Positions 1 to 8,454 of a DNA stretch of 37,087 nucleotides are shown here, in pieces. Made by a program: the position numbers and the translations under genes. The stretch covers positions 1 to 37,087 of the forward strand of contig JAGCGE010000138.1 of the NCBI GenBank assembly GCA_017649745.1, read 5' to 3'. A model generated the notes under the pieces. It made no database searches. It worked only from the letters and a program-made list of their open reading frames with translations, and was not told the origin of the DNA. Origin of the DNA: Clostridiales bacterium (lineage in GTDB: Bacteria; Bacillota_A; Clostridia; Saccharofermentanales; Saccharofermentanaceae). Position 1 is the stretch's first letter. Every line of letters starts with the position of its first letter.

Positions 1-300
1 TTCCTTAAGCTGGATACGATCAAGATCATCGTATTGGGTCTCATCGCATTCGCATTCTCAACTATCGGTGGTCTTCTCATCGGTCAGATCATGTATGCAG
101 TTTCAGGCGGAAAGATCAATCCGCTCATCGGTTCAGCAGGTGTATCTGCAGTTCCTATGGCAGCACGTGTTGCTAACAAAGAAGGTCAGAAGGCTAATCC
201 TTCGAACTTCCTCCTCATGCACGCTATGGGTCCTAACGTAGCCGGTGTTATCGGTTCTGCGGTTGCCGCAGGTGTCCTCTTAAGCCTCTTCGGAAGCTGA
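1..300 (+). CDS. Na+-translocating decarboxylase beta subunit, C-terminal part (partial)
   Basis: The reading frame is open from the first base, so the gene begins left of the window and only its last 99 residues are seen. They hold two hydrophobic helices and the Gly/Asn-rich stretches [17 protein letters not shown] and [18 protein letters not shown], typical of the integral-membrane beta subunit of oxaloacetate, methylmalonyl-CoA and glutaconyl-CoA decarboxylases (OadB/MmdB/GcdB). That subunit couples decarboxylation of the biotin-bound carboxyl group to Na+ export. Which substrate this enzyme uses cannot be told from this fragment; the alpha, gamma and biotin-carrier genes would lie to the left. 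It ends in TGA followed at once by TAA, then a strong terminator, so it is probably the last gene of its operon. Confidence 0.9.
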   Translation, partial: FLKLDTIKIIVLGLIAFAFSTIGGLLIGQIMYAVSGGKINPLIGSAGVSAVPMAARVANKEGQKANPSNFLLMHAMGPNVAGVIGSAVAAGVLLSLFGS

Positions 301-319
301 TAAAGAACAAACAATTCAT

Positions 320-354
320 CAGGGGTTATCTTCACGGATAGCCCCTGTTTTTTT
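320..354 (+). terminator. Rho-independent terminator of the decarboxylase operon
   Basis: An 11-bp stem (320-330 with 337-347, one G-U pair, six-base loop) is followed by a run of seven T. It lies 20 bases after the stop codon. Confidence 0.9.
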
Positions 355-355
355 G

Positions 356-390
356 CTCGAAAAAGCTCCCCCGTATAAACGGAGGAGCTT
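356..390 (-). terminator. Rho-independent terminator of the 420-1157 lipoprotein gene
   Basis: Stem 363-373 with 380-390 (one mismatch) and a T-rich tail when read on the minus strand. It sits 30 bases past the lipoprotein stop codon and back to back with the plus-strand terminator, so the two convergent transcripts are separated. Confidence 0.8.
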
Positions 391-419
391 ATTACATATT
401 CTAAGTTCTTACCTTTATC

Positions 420-1157
420 TTATGGCATGTAAGACATTGAGATTCCGGAGAAGATACCGTCTGTGAATGTGTACTTGAAGTAGCTTGTTCCGTAGTAGAT
501 CTCAGAGGACTTCTCATATGTCAAAATGTCTGTGTTATCAAAGCTGTCTGTCTTGTCAGCATCACCTGCACAAGCGATAAGGTCTTCTTCCTTGAATGGG
601 ATTGGATAATCAAATGAGAGAAGATCCTGTGAAAGATCACTTCTGTAGTTGAATGAGATACCTGTGATCGTAAGATCAGCGATCTTGGATTCTTCATCAG
701 AATAGTTGGAAACATAGACATTTGCAGAATAGTAGTCTGCAAGGTCGATAACATATGGGCTGAAGTATGACATCTGACCCTCAAGGATATCATCCTTATC
801 AGAAACATCCTGGAATGGAACACCGTCATCGATCATCTGCTGGAGAGTTGTAACACCAAGAGTATACTTCTTGCCGTTAACATAGAAGCTCATATCGTCG
901 AAATCAACGAACTTGTCAGATACGACTGTCTGGATCTCAGTTGGCTCTGTCTCCTGTGACTCTGTCTCATCTGCAACAGAAGAATCTTCATCATTGTCCT
1001 CTGTCTCGTCGATGTCCTCATCATCCTCGTCTTCTTCACGCTCTGTCTTGGAACTGTCGTTTGAATCATCGTTCCTGTCAGAATCCTTGGAACAAGCAGC
1101 GATGCCTGCAACCATTGATAATGCGAGCATAACGCTCAACACTTTCTTCATTTTCAT
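420..1157 (-). CDS. Acidic secreted lipoprotein of unknown function
   Basis: 245 residues. A short basic N-terminus, hydrophobic helix and lipobox (IAAC, Cys22) mark a type II signal peptide, so the protein should be anchored to the outer face of the membrane. Residues about 26-72 are an Asp/Glu/Ser/Thr-rich, probably disordered spacer. The remaining 170 residues form a compact-looking domain with no motif I recognise. A GGAG-type ribosome site about 12 bases upstream supports the start. It follows the YesL-like gene and ABC transporter on the same strand but is separated from them by a strong hairpin, so it may be transcribed on its own. The linker resembles that of the lipoprotein at 36252-36890, but the globular domains show no obvious similarity. 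A role as an accessory binding protein is possible but unproven. Confidence 0.8.
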   Translation of the reverse strand: MKMKKVLSVMLALSMVAGIAACSKDSDRNDDSNDSSKTEREEDEDDEDIDETEDNDEDSSVADETESQETEPTEIQTVVSDKFVDFDDMSFYVNGKKYTLGVTTLQQMIDDGVPFQDVSDKDDILEGQMSYFSPYVIDLADYYSANVYVSNYSDEESKIADLTITGISFNYRSDLSQDLLSFDYPIPFKEEDLIACAGDADKTDSFDNTDILTYEKSSEIYYGTSYFKYTFTDGIFSGISMSYMP

Positions 1158-1179
1158 CTTTATTCTTACTCCTTGTTAT

Positions 1180-1211
1180 AAAAAAACGTAGGTTTCATTT
1201 GAAACCTACGT
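1180..1211 (-). terminator. Terminator-like hairpin between the YesL-like gene and the lipoprotein gene
   Basis: A perfect 11-bp stem (1186-1196 with 1201-1211, four-base loop) is followed on the minus strand by six T. It stands after the YesL-like gene and only about 22 bases before the lipoprotein start, directly ahead of its ribosome site. It may simply terminate the upstream gene or act as a leader attenuator for the downstream one. Confidence 0.8.
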
Positions 1212-1265
1212 AAAATTACCACAACGAAATCTATTGTTCAATGACAGAAAATTTGATATTTAATA

Positions 1266-2771
1266 TTACTCTTCCATAAAGAGATAATCGATAAATTGCG
1301 TCTGCGGTTTTGTCTTTGTCGTGTTATATGCGAAGGCGATATAGTAGTCAGAACCTTCCTGAAGACCAAGTTTCTCAATAGCTCTGTCGTTAAGCTTAAT
1401 AGCTACGGCTGTATTGTTAGGTCCCATATAAAGATCTGCTTCATCGAATCTGCTGATATCAGTAAGAGCATCGATATCCTGGAAGAAGTCTTCAGCAACA
1501 TAATTGTCTACTGCATCTTCTCTCATGATGACATATGAATATTCACCTGTAGCCATCTGAACTCTGAATGCTATATCGAGATATTGCTCTTCAAACTCCA
1601 TCTCTGTATTGAATGATAGATCAGTATCAGAAAGGACTGCCTTCTTTATAGTCTTGTTATATCCTGCCCAGTCGAGGAAATCCTCAGTAGCATACTTTCT
1701 TCCTTCGTCAGTTACCTTACAGTTGATAAGTCCACCTGTGATAACCTTCTGGAAACCCTTATATACATCGTGACCGAACCATGAAACACCGATGATGAAA
1801 AGTATTACCAAAACAAGACCTGCAAAATAATACTGGAAGAAATATCCAACCTTCTGCTTGAATGTAAGATCCTTAAGCTTCCTCTTCTCAGTTCTCAAGA
1901 ACTTAGTAAGCTTATTTCCTTTTATCTCTTCCTCAGGTTCTCTATCGTTATCATTCTCCATCTCTTTATGAAGTTGTTTTACGGATTGAGCATAGGACTT
2001 GTTGTCAGCAGAAACTTCAACGGCAGCAGCAATAGCTTCGCTGTTATCATCTTCAGTTTCTTCACTAGCTTCTTCGATCGACTCGTCCTCTATCTCATCA
2101 TCATCTTCTTCATCAGATGATTCCTCATTCTCTTTCTCAAGCTCAGCAAGCATCTTCTGTCCTTTTTCGAGCTTATCGAACTGCTTGATGAAGACACGGC
2201 TTAAGAAGTATGTGATAGCTGTAGTTGTAAATGCATACACAGCCGGGAACCATCTTGAATACCAAAGGCATGCAACTACAGAACCGATAATGAGTGCAGT
2301 GATAAGTGCCAAAGGTATGATCTTGATCAACGCCATCGTGATTGCTGCTTTGAAGTATTCGATGATCTTCATCTCATATCTGGAGATCAATCCGATAATG
2401 CAAACTGTGACCATCCAGACAGCAACGCTCATTACGATTACACCGAGCTTGTAGAAAAATGCTGTACTAGCCCATCCGCTAAGGATGATCCATCTCCAGT
2501 CGAGCACTATAAGAATGATCGCCATAAGAAGTATCAACCATACGATCGTAGCGGATTTGAAATTACGTTTGAATGCCTTGAAGTAAGGAACAAATACAGC
2601 TGTTTCCTCGCCTCTTATTATCTTCATGGCTACAGCATATTTAGCAGTGTATGCAGTGCCTGCAGTTATAATCGGAATACTGCAGATAACAGCCAAGAGA
2701 TTCAATATTATTAGATCGGCGATAATCCCGATGAATCTCATCACAGGACTATCCATCTTAAGAAAATTCAT
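1266..2771 (-). CDS. YesL/DUF624-family membrane protein with acidic linker and external C-terminal domain
   Basis: 501 residues, more than twice the usual 200-220 for YesL (DUF624). Residues 1-200 match that family: the N-terminal FLKMDSPVMRF-type start and five or six membrane helices. Residues 211-285 are a strongly acidic, cytoplasmic-looking linker, followed by a basic patch and one more helix (about 313-332). Residues 335-501 would face outside and resemble membrane-anchored ligand-binding-like domains found in clostridial proteins; this resemblance is by eye only. YesL genes are routinely found beside LplA/B/C and YesM/N genes, as here, though their function is not established. An AAGGTGG ribosome site lies six bases before the ATG. 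The gene is separated from the permease genes by terminator 2841-2876, so it has its own promoter or depends on read-through. Confidence 0.85.
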   Translation of the reverse strand: MNFLKMDSPVMRFIGIIADLIILNLLAVICSIPIITAGTAYTAKYAVAMKIIRGEETAVFVPYFKAFKRNFKSATIVWLILLMAIILIVLDWRWIILSGWASTAFFYKLGVIVMSVAVWMVTVCIIGLISRYEMKIIEYFKAAITMALIKIIPLALITALIIGSVVACLWYSRWFPAVYAFTTTAITYFLSRVFIKQFDKLEKGQKMLAELEKENEESSDEEDDDEIEDESIEEASEETEDDNSEAIAAAVEVSADNKSYAQSVKQLHKEMENDNDREPEEEIKGNKLTKFLRTEKRKLKDLTFKQKVGYFFQYYFAGLVLVILFIIGVSWFGHDVYKGFQKVITGGLINCKVTDEGRKYATEDFLDWAGYNKTIKKAVLSDTDLSFNTEMEFEEQYLDIAFRVQMATGEYSYVIMREDAVDNYVAEDFFQDIDALTDISRFDEADLYMGPNNTAVAIKLNDRAIEKLGLQEGSDYYIAFAYNTTKTKPQTQFIDYLFMEE

Positions 2772-2840
2772 GCTTAACCACCTTAGACTAAAAAATCCTT
2801 ATGTATTGTATAACATATCAATCCAATAAACCACATTATA

Positions 2841-2876
2841 AATAAAAGAGCCTGTCCTGATTGACAGGACAGGCTC
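2841..2876 (-). terminator. Rho-independent terminator of the sugar ABC transporter operon
   Basis: A perfect 12-bp stem (2848-2859 with 2865-2876, five-base loop), followed on the minus strand by TTTTATTTAT. It lies about 20 bases after the stop codon of the second permease gene. Confidence 0.92.
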
Positions 2877-2896
2877 GTAAGTTCGTTAGATAAAGA

Positions 2897-3817
2897 TTAC
2901 TCTTTAACACCACCGATTGTAAGACCTGTAACGAAGTATCTCTGCAAGAAAGGATACAACATGATGATAGGTGCCATTGTGATGATTGTAGCAGCAGCTC
3001 TAACTGTCATAGGGATAACTGTCTGAACTGTCTCAGCTGTCTGTGATGTCTGTCCTGGGTTACCACCTGATGTAGAAGTTGTAACTGAGCTCAAGAGTTT
3101 CATAAGCTCGTACTGGAGTGTTGTATACTGGGTGTCCATTCTGTTATAGAGCATTGCATCAAACCAGGAGTTCCAGTGATATACAGCAACGAAGAGAGCG
3201 ATTGTAGCATAAACAGGCTTACAGAGAGGGGAAATAATTCTCAGGAAGATTGTCATGTAACCAGCACCTTCGAGCTGAGCAGATTCTTCAAGTGAATCAG
3301 GAATACCAGCCATGTATGTTCTCATAACCATTACGTTAAATGCACTTACAAGACCAGGAACAACGTATACCCAGAAAGAACTTGTGAGGTGGAGATATCT
3401 GAAGAGAAGCATTGTAGGAATCAAACCACCGTTAGCATACATTGTGATGATCCAGAAAAGAGAAAGACCTGACTTGAAGAGGAATCTCTTACGGCTCAAG
3501 ATAAATGAAAGCAATGCGTTAGCTGCGAGTGATGTAAGAGTACCAATAACGGTTCTCAAAACTGTGATCTTAGCTCCTACGAAGAAGCTCTGCATGTTGA
3601 ATACTCTCTGATAGCTCTGGAGGGAGAATTGACGTGGAATAAGGTGAATTCCTCCTCTAACTGCATCGGCACCCTCGTTGAAGGAGTAAGCCAATGTATT
3701 AAGTATCGGGTAAAGTGTTACGACTGCGAACAACACCATGAAGATAGTGTTGAAGATAGTGAAGATGAGATCTTCCGGCGCCATCTTCTTACGCTTTTTT
3801 GTATTTGAATTAATCAT
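2897..3817 (-). CDS. Carbohydrate ABC transporter permease, LplC/YtcP type
   Basis: 306 residues with a charged N-terminus and six predicted membrane helices, the usual size for the MalG-like inner-membrane subunit of family-1 sugar importers. The cytoplasmic coupling loop is seen at ESAQLEGAGYMTIFLRI (the EAA motif that docks on the ATPase). The C-terminus, YFVTGLTIGGVKE, is the standard ending of the LplC/YtcP subgroup, which handles oligosaccharides from plant cell walls. It is the last gene of the transporter operon, 15 bases after the other permease. No ATPase gene lies in the operon; systems of this type normally share a MsmX-like ATPase encoded elsewhere. Substrate is inferred from context as arabinose-containing oligosaccharides. 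Confidence 0.92.
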   Translation of the reverse strand: MINSNTKKRKKMAPEDLIFTIFNTIFMVLFAVVTLYPILNTLAYSFNEGADAVRGGIHLIPRQFSLQSYQRVFNMQSFFVGAKITVLRTVIGTLTSLAANALLSFILSRKRFLFKSGLSLFWIITMYANGGLIPTMLLFRYLHLTSSFWVYVVPGLVSAFNVMVMRTYMAGIPDSLEESAQLEGAGYMTIFLRIISPLCKPVYATIALFVAVYHWNSWFDAMLYNRMDTQYTTLQYELMKLLSSVTTSTSGGNPGQTSQTAETVQTVIPMTVRAAATIITMAPIIMLYPFLQRYFVTGLTIGGVKE

Positions 3818-3832
3818 TGCGTTACTACCTCC

Positions 3833-4801
3833 TTAGAACAGACGCTCATCGCCTGATTTCTTGGCAATCGCATTACCTGCAACGATCAAGATCAAAGCTA
3901 CAAGAGTCTTAAAAATACCAGCGGCAGTACCGAGTGAGAAGTCCATGTTTCTTCCGTTGATAGCCCAGTCGAGGACGTAGATATCGATTGTTCTGGAAAC
4001 TCTCTGAACGAGACCACTGTTACCTAAGAGGTACTGGAGCTCGAAACCAGCGTTAAGAACGTTACCGATGTTCATCAACAAGAGGATCATAATAGTAGGA
4101 CGGATAGAAGGAAGTGTTACATACCACATCTTCTGGAAACGTCCGGCACCATCTATAGAAGCGGACTCATAGAGTGACGGGTCGATAGAGGTGATAGCTG
4201 CGAGATAAATAATTGCGTTCCAACCTGTCTCTTTCCAAAGGTTTGTGAGAACAACGATAGGCCAGAACCAAGGTTTGCTTCCTAAGAATAGGAACGGTTG
4301 ATCAATAATGTGGAACTTTGTAAGAAGTTCGTTAATGATACCTGTAGAAGAAAGTGCATCGTGTACGATACCGCAAACGATGATCCATGAAAGGAAGTGA
4401 GGCAAATAAGAAATTGTCTGAACAAGTTTCTTACCCCAAATATTCTTAACCTCGTTAAGAAGGATAGCGAATACGATCGCCATTACAGTGCCGAAAATAA
4501 GGTTCAAGGCACCCATACAGAATGTATTACGGATAACTTCAAGGAACTTAACATCTGAGAATAAGAACTTGAACTTATCAAGACCTACAAACTAAGAACC
4601 AAGAATACCGGTCTTATATTTGTAGTTCTGAAATGCCATTATCCAACCAACAAGTGGTGCGTAGTTAAAAACTAAACCGTAAATGACATAGATAACGGAT
4701 ATTGCAATCAATACCCACTGACGTTTAAACTCTTTCGCTGTAAATTCTACTCCGCCGGATGATTTCTTGCGGCGCTTTGATGTAGGTGCAGAAAGACTCA
4801 T
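3833..4801 (-). pseudogene. Carbohydrate ABC transporter permease, LplB type, interrupted by one in-frame TAG
   Basis: Read as one frame this is 322 residues, the normal length for an LplB-type permease, with TAG at codon 70 (4592-4594). The first piece (69 residues, start ATG at 4801 with a GGGGGA ribosome site) holds the first membrane helix and stops in ILGS. The frame continues without shift as FVGLDKF, the conserved sequence just after helix 1, and then carries the EAA loop (SIDGAGRFQKMWYVTLP) and the remaining helices. The first in-frame Met after the TAG (4516) has no ribosome site, so internal restart is unlikely. A functional importer needs this subunit. The TAG may be a real nonsense mutation, a sequencing or assembly error (AAG, GAG or CAG changed by one base), or a suppressed codon. 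Apart from the TAG nothing looks decayed. Confidence 0.85.
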
Positions 4802-4819
4802 GCTTAACCATTCCCCCTT

Positions 4820-4862
4820 AAAAATAGTGGCAACCACAGTCAGTATTTACCATGGTTGCCAC
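4820..4862 (-). terminator. Intercistronic hairpin between the binding-protein and permease genes
   Basis: A perfect 10-bp inverted repeat (4827-4836 with 4853-4862, 16-base loop), followed on the minus strand by TATTTTTA, directly before the permease ribosome site. Such partial terminators are common between binding-protein and permease genes, where they keep the binding protein in excess. Confidence 0.7.
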
Positions 4863-4908
4863 CACAATCTTTTAAAGTTTACCCTTTACGGGCAGTTACC
4901 GACTTATA

Positions 4909-6681
4909 TTAGCCAGTATAACCGTTTGCTCTAGCTGTTTCAAGTCTAGCATCAACTTCAGCCTGTGCCTCAGCGAGGAAGTCCTCTGGCTTGCACTCAG
5001 CGTATGCCTTCTGGTAAGCATCCCAGTCAGAATCGAAGTTCTTACTCATAACTACCTTAGGGAGCCACTCGTGCTTAACTTCACCCATCTTCTGCCAAGC
5101 GATACCACCGTCTGTATCAGAACTGAGGTTGTTTGACCATGACCACAATGGGTACCATGGATACTGATCACAATAAACAGAACCAACCATGTCAGCGTAT
5201 GTCTTAGCATTGTAAGCTTCGAAACACTTCTCGAGTGGTTCAGCGAGACCTGCGTAGAACTCAGATGTCTGCTCAGAAGGCATCATAGCGTTCTTACCAT
5301 CTCTACTCATACCAAGCCACTGTGGGCAGTAGCTGTACTGGCAGCAGTGATCTGCGATGTAGTTGTCGTCTTTCCAGAGCTGACGCTGTTCTTCTGTTCT
5401 GTAGAACAATCCGTCGTCGCCTACCTCGTAGTCAACACCTTCAATACCCCAGAAACGGAGGTTATGAACGTCCTGCTCAAGGAGATCGCTCAAGAACTTG
5501 AATGCTGCGTTAGGATCAGCACAAGATGTTGTTACAGCAACACCGGATGACTGGTTGAGCTCGTCACCGTATGAGTGCCACTGCTGCTCCATGCCCTTGT
5601 TGATTGTAAGACCAAGAGGTACATAGTCACATCCGAGTTCGTCAAGACGCTGTCCGTTAAGGCTCTCAAGTGGCTGTGCGAATGGGTTAGCAATTGAATA
5701 TGCGAAATCCCAGAACTGATCACAGAGACCAAGTACACGACCTGTAGAAAGCTTAGCGATATACTCATCGTATGTCTGGATAGCGAAGTCAGGGTCGATC
5801 ATGTAGCCCTTGTTCCACTCTTCGTTAAGCTTCTTGAAGTAAGCCTTAGTTGTGTCTGTTGTGTTGTAGTCAACTACCTTAGGGTTAGCAGGATCGTCAA
5901 CGTTAACGATACAGCAACCATCGTTTGGATAACCATCGAGGAACATTGGAGCGTTCTCAAGGCAGTAGTACTTCCAACCTTCGCAAAGACATGTGTAAGG
6001 GATGAGAGTTGTCTCACCGTCTGGCATTGTCTTAAACTCGTTGTAGTAATCTTCAAGAACCTGGAAATACTCGTCGAGTGTCTCGATCTTAGGATATCCT
6101 GCCCACTCAAGTACGCGAGCCTGGATCCAGAAAGCCTCACCATTGTGGCCTGTTGATGTATCGACATTGTTGTAGTGGTTGCCGAATACGTTAGCCCAAT
6201 AGATGTGACCGTCGTCCATACGGAACTTATCCCACTCTTCATCAGAATACATTTCCTTGAGGTTTGGATACATCTCGAGGTATGGATCCCAAGCTACAAG
6301 CAAATCGTTCTCATAAAGAGTAACGGAACCGTCACCACCATCGATAAGGTCTGGCAATGAACCAGATGCGATGATAGATCCGATAGCCTCACCAGCCTGC
6401 TGACCTGTGAGCCAAGTCTCTTTAAGACTTACACCTGTCTTTTCAGCGATGAGCTGCATGATCTCGTTGCCGTCGTTCTTTTCTGTTCCGGCCATAGCAG
6501 CGAACATTGTGAAGTGCTGGATAGCGTCTTCAGAATAAATGGACTCGCCGCTTGCGTTTGTTGTGTCAGGCTGAGCTGCTGTATCTGCTGTGAGCTCTGT
6601 TCCGCCATTGTTGGAACAAGCTGCAAATGCAGAAACTGCCATCATTGAAGCCATAACAACTGCAAATAACTTCTTTTTCAT
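4909..6681 (-). CDS. Extracellular sugar-binding lipoprotein of the ABC transporter (LplA-like)
   Basis: 590 residues, in the 500-590 range of the large LplA-like family-1 solute-binding proteins. The signal peptide ends in FAAC (Cys22), so the mature protein is lipid-anchored outside the membrane. A short Gly/Thr/Asp-rich linker is followed by FTMFAAM and the mixed alpha/beta pattern of the two-lobed fold. The protein is unusually rich in Trp and Tyr (for example WYPLWSW near residue 515), fitting a site that stacks against sugar rings. It is the first gene of the transporter operon. It has a near-consensus promoter at 6733-6761, an AGGAGG ribosome site five bases before ATG, and a direct repeat upstream that may bind the neighbouring YesN regulator. 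The ligand is inferred from the arabinose genes upstream, not from the sequence itself. Confidence 0.92.
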   Translation of the reverse strand: MKKKLFAVVMASMMAVSAFAACSNNGGTELTADTAAQPDTTNASGESIYSEDAIQHFTMFAAMAGTEKNDGNEIMQLIAEKTGVSLKETWLTGQQAGEAIGSIIASGSLPDLIDGGDGSVTLYENDLLVAWDPYLEMYPNLKEMYSDEEWDKFRMDDGHIYWANVFGNHYNNVDTSTGHNGEAFWIQARVLEWAGYPKIETLDEYFQVLEDYYNEFKTMPDGETTLIPYTCLCEGWKYYCLENAPMFLDGYPNDGCCIVNVDDPANPKVVDYNTTDTTKAYFKKLNEEWNKGYMIDPDFAIQTYDEYIAKLSTGRVLGLCDQFWDFAYSIANPFAQPLESLNGQRLDELGCDYVPLGLTINKGMEQQWHSYGDELNQSSGVAVTTSCADPNAAFKFLSDLLEQDVHNLRFWGIEGVDYEVGDDGLFYRTEEQRQLWKDDNYIADHCCQYSYCPQWLGMSRDGKNAMMPSEQTSEFYAGLAEPLEKCFEAYNAKTYADMVGSVYCDQYPWYPLWSWSNNLSSDTDGGIAWQKMGEVKHEWLPKVVMSKNFDSDWDAYQKAYAECKPEDFLAEAQAEVDARLETARANGYTG

Positions 6682-6732
6682 TTAAAGCCTCCTCATTATA
6701 TTTACCGCTTGCGCAGTATAAATGGTACTTAA

Positions 6733-6761
6733 ATTATAGGGGTCTATTTTGCTACCAACAA
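6733..6761 (-). promoter_or_regulatory. Sigma-A-type promoter of the sugar ABC transporter operon
   Basis: On the minus strand TTGTTG (6756-6761) and TATAAT (6733-6738) are separated by exactly 17 bases, about 50 bases before the binding-protein start codon. Confidence 0.8.
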
Positions 6762-6765
6762 CCCC

Positions 6766-6796
6766 AAAAACTCTCACTAAAGTAGGGAAAAACTCT
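6766..6796 (-). promoter_or_regulatory. Direct-repeat candidate operator for the YesN-type regulator
   Basis: The 9-mer AGAGTTTTT (minus strand) occurs twice, at 6766-6774 and 6788-6796, a 22-base period or about two helical turns. Each copy is preceded by AGTG, with one extra T in the distal copy. The proximal copy ends four bases before the -35 box, the class II activator position used by AraC-family proteins that bind direct repeats. The YesN gene ends 60 bases upstream. Confidence 0.5.
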
Positions 6797-6855
6797 ACAC
6801 TCATTTGTGGCAATCTTTAAGAATTATTGGGGTAAAAATGAGCGAAACGTTTTGT

Positions 6856-8454
6856 TTAACCACGGTTCGTTTTACGGTACTTAGATGGCGTGCAGCCCTT
6901 TATTTCAATGAATTTGCGGATAAAGTAGTCGCTGTCCTTATAACCTACATCCTCTGCAATCTGGTTAATTTTCTTGTCAGAGCTTATTACCTGCTTAGCT
7001 GCTTCCTTTATCCTATAATTTGTCAGGTAGTTTTTGAAAGACATACCGTATTTCTTCCTGAATACCTGGCCTAAGTAGGAACTGTTGATGTGATATTTGT
7101 CACCCAAGAGCCTTAAGCTGATATTTTCTGCGTAATGCTCCTTAACTTCAGCCTCGACATCTGCAAGAATTCCTCGTGAAACACTTTTTCGAAGTTCTGT
7201 AAGATAGTTAGCGTATTCTCTTGCGAATCGCTTCATGTGCTGGATACTACCACGGCTCAGTGTCTTCTCGAAAGAATGCTCTGAGATATACTGAATGATC
7301 TCTTCCTGGTTGATACTGTCATCCTGCTCACTTGCGAGGTGTATGAGCTGGAAGAGAAGGTAGTTGATATTAAGATCTATCGTACTGCTGTTGTTCTCGC
7401 TTCCGGTCATCTCGTTGAAGAGATTCTCGATACTCTCGTCGATCTTCTCCGGATCGTTCTTTTCGATAGAACTTATGACTTCATCGATGGTGTTCTTACA
7501 AAGGATGATGCTGTTCTGACCTACCTGAACTTCATCCTCGTAAATGTAGATCTTCTTCTGGTTATGGAAACCCTTAATACTGTTAAGTCTGACGCAGGCG
7601 CTGTATGACTTGGAAAGCTGAGCGATATTCGGAACCTTCTTACCGCAGAGCATTCTTATAGGTCTTGTCATGATGACTTCGATCTTCCTGAGCATGAGGT
7701 TTAAGAACTCTTCCTCATTAAGATCACGCCTTGTAGCCATGTTCTCACAATATATAAATCCTATATCGTAATTATCTTCATCATAGGAGACATCGAAAAT
7801 AAAATGGTTGGCGTTTTCCTTAAGGACTTCCCTGCAGGCATTGTAGAGCTGCCTCTGAACAAGTCTCATGTCGTAATCGTCGCCTTCGGCATTATCTATA
7901 TCAGCATAATCTTCTGCTATCTCGATATCGATAAACCTTACTCCGCCTGTGATCTGCATGTGCTTATTTACATACTCGAGATCGTCGTCGTCATATTTAC
8001 CTTTGATGAGAGCGATAACGTTAGTTGCAAGATAAGCATTTGCCATCTTCTCGTGACTTTTCTGGAGCATCATGGATTCCTGATTGAGATTCGATACTTT
8101 TCGAAGGATGGCAATAAGGTCTTCCTTGATAACAGGCTTAAGGATGTAGTCGAGGCAGTCATTTCTGATAGCCTTCTGCATATATGAGAAATCATCGTAA
8201 CCTGTGAGGATAACGAACTTCGCATCTGAGATGTTCTCCTTCTTGATCGTATCGAGAAGCTCGATACCGGTCATGATAGGCATCTGGATATCAGAGATTA
8301 TAAGATCGACCTTGTTCTCCTTCAGGTAGTTAAGTGCGTCCTTTCCGTTAGACATAACCGCAGCGATCTCGAATCCTTCGCTCTCCCAATCCAAGAGGAC
8401 CTGAAGGCCCTGAAGGATATACGGTTCGTCGTCGATGAGCATTACTTTCAGCAT
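6856..8454 (-). CDS. Response regulator of the YesN/AraC type
   Basis: 532 residues. Residues 1-120 are a receiver domain with the acidic pair Asp8/Asp9, phospho-acceptor Asp55 (IISDIQMP), Thr84 and Lys106 (LKP). The middle 300 residues are the variable region of this family. The last 100 are an AraC-type DNA-binding domain with two helix-turn-helix units (GDKYHINSSYLGQVFRKKYG and IAEDVGYKDSDYFIRKF). It would be phosphorylated by the sensor kinase encoded immediately upstream. The kinase stop codon directly abuts this ATG, with GGAGGAG inside the kinase gene as ribosome site, so the two are translated together. The likely target is the transporter promoter just downstream. No clear terminator separates this gene from the transporter, so some read-through is possible. 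Confidence 0.95.
   Translation of the reverse strand: MLKVMLIDDEPYILQGLQVLLDWESEGFEIAAVMSNGKDALNYLKENKVDLIISDIQMPIMTGIELLDTIKKENISDAKFVILTGYDDFSYMQKAIRNDCLDYILKPVIKEDLIAILRKVSNLNQESMMLQKSHEKMANAYLATNVIALIKGKYDDDDLEYVNKHMQITGGVRFIDIEIAEDYADIDNAEGDDYDMRLVQRQLYNACREVLKENANHFIFDVSYDEDNYDIGFIYCENMATRRDLNEEEFLNLMLRKIEVIMTRPIRMLCGKKVPNIAQLSKSYSACVRLNSIKGFHNQKKIYIYEDEVQVGQNSIILCKNTIDEVISSIEKNDPEKIDESIENLFNEMTGSENNSSTIDLNINYLLFQLIHLASEQDDSINQEEIIQYISEHSFEKTLSRGSIQHMKRFAREYANYLTELRKSVSRGILADVEAEVKEHYAENISLRLLGDKYHINSSYLGQVFRKKYGMSFKNYLTNYRIKEAAKQVISSDKKINQIAEDVGYKDSDYFIRKFIEIKGCTPSKYRKTNRG

Noticed and set aside
1999..2454. Plus-strand Ser-rich open frame of 151 codons
   Set aside because: It is the complement of the Glu/Asp-rich linker of the YesL-like gene, where Ser runs arise automatically.
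3833..4516. The second permease piece as an independent gene starting at 4516
   Set aside because: There is no ribosome site before this Met, and the sequence upstream of it continues the permease frame back to the TAG.
6682..6855. Possible small gene or riboswitch between the YesN and binding-protein genes
   Set aside because: No start codon with ribosome site and no conserved riboswitch-like fold could be seen; the region is explained by a promoter and a direct repeat.
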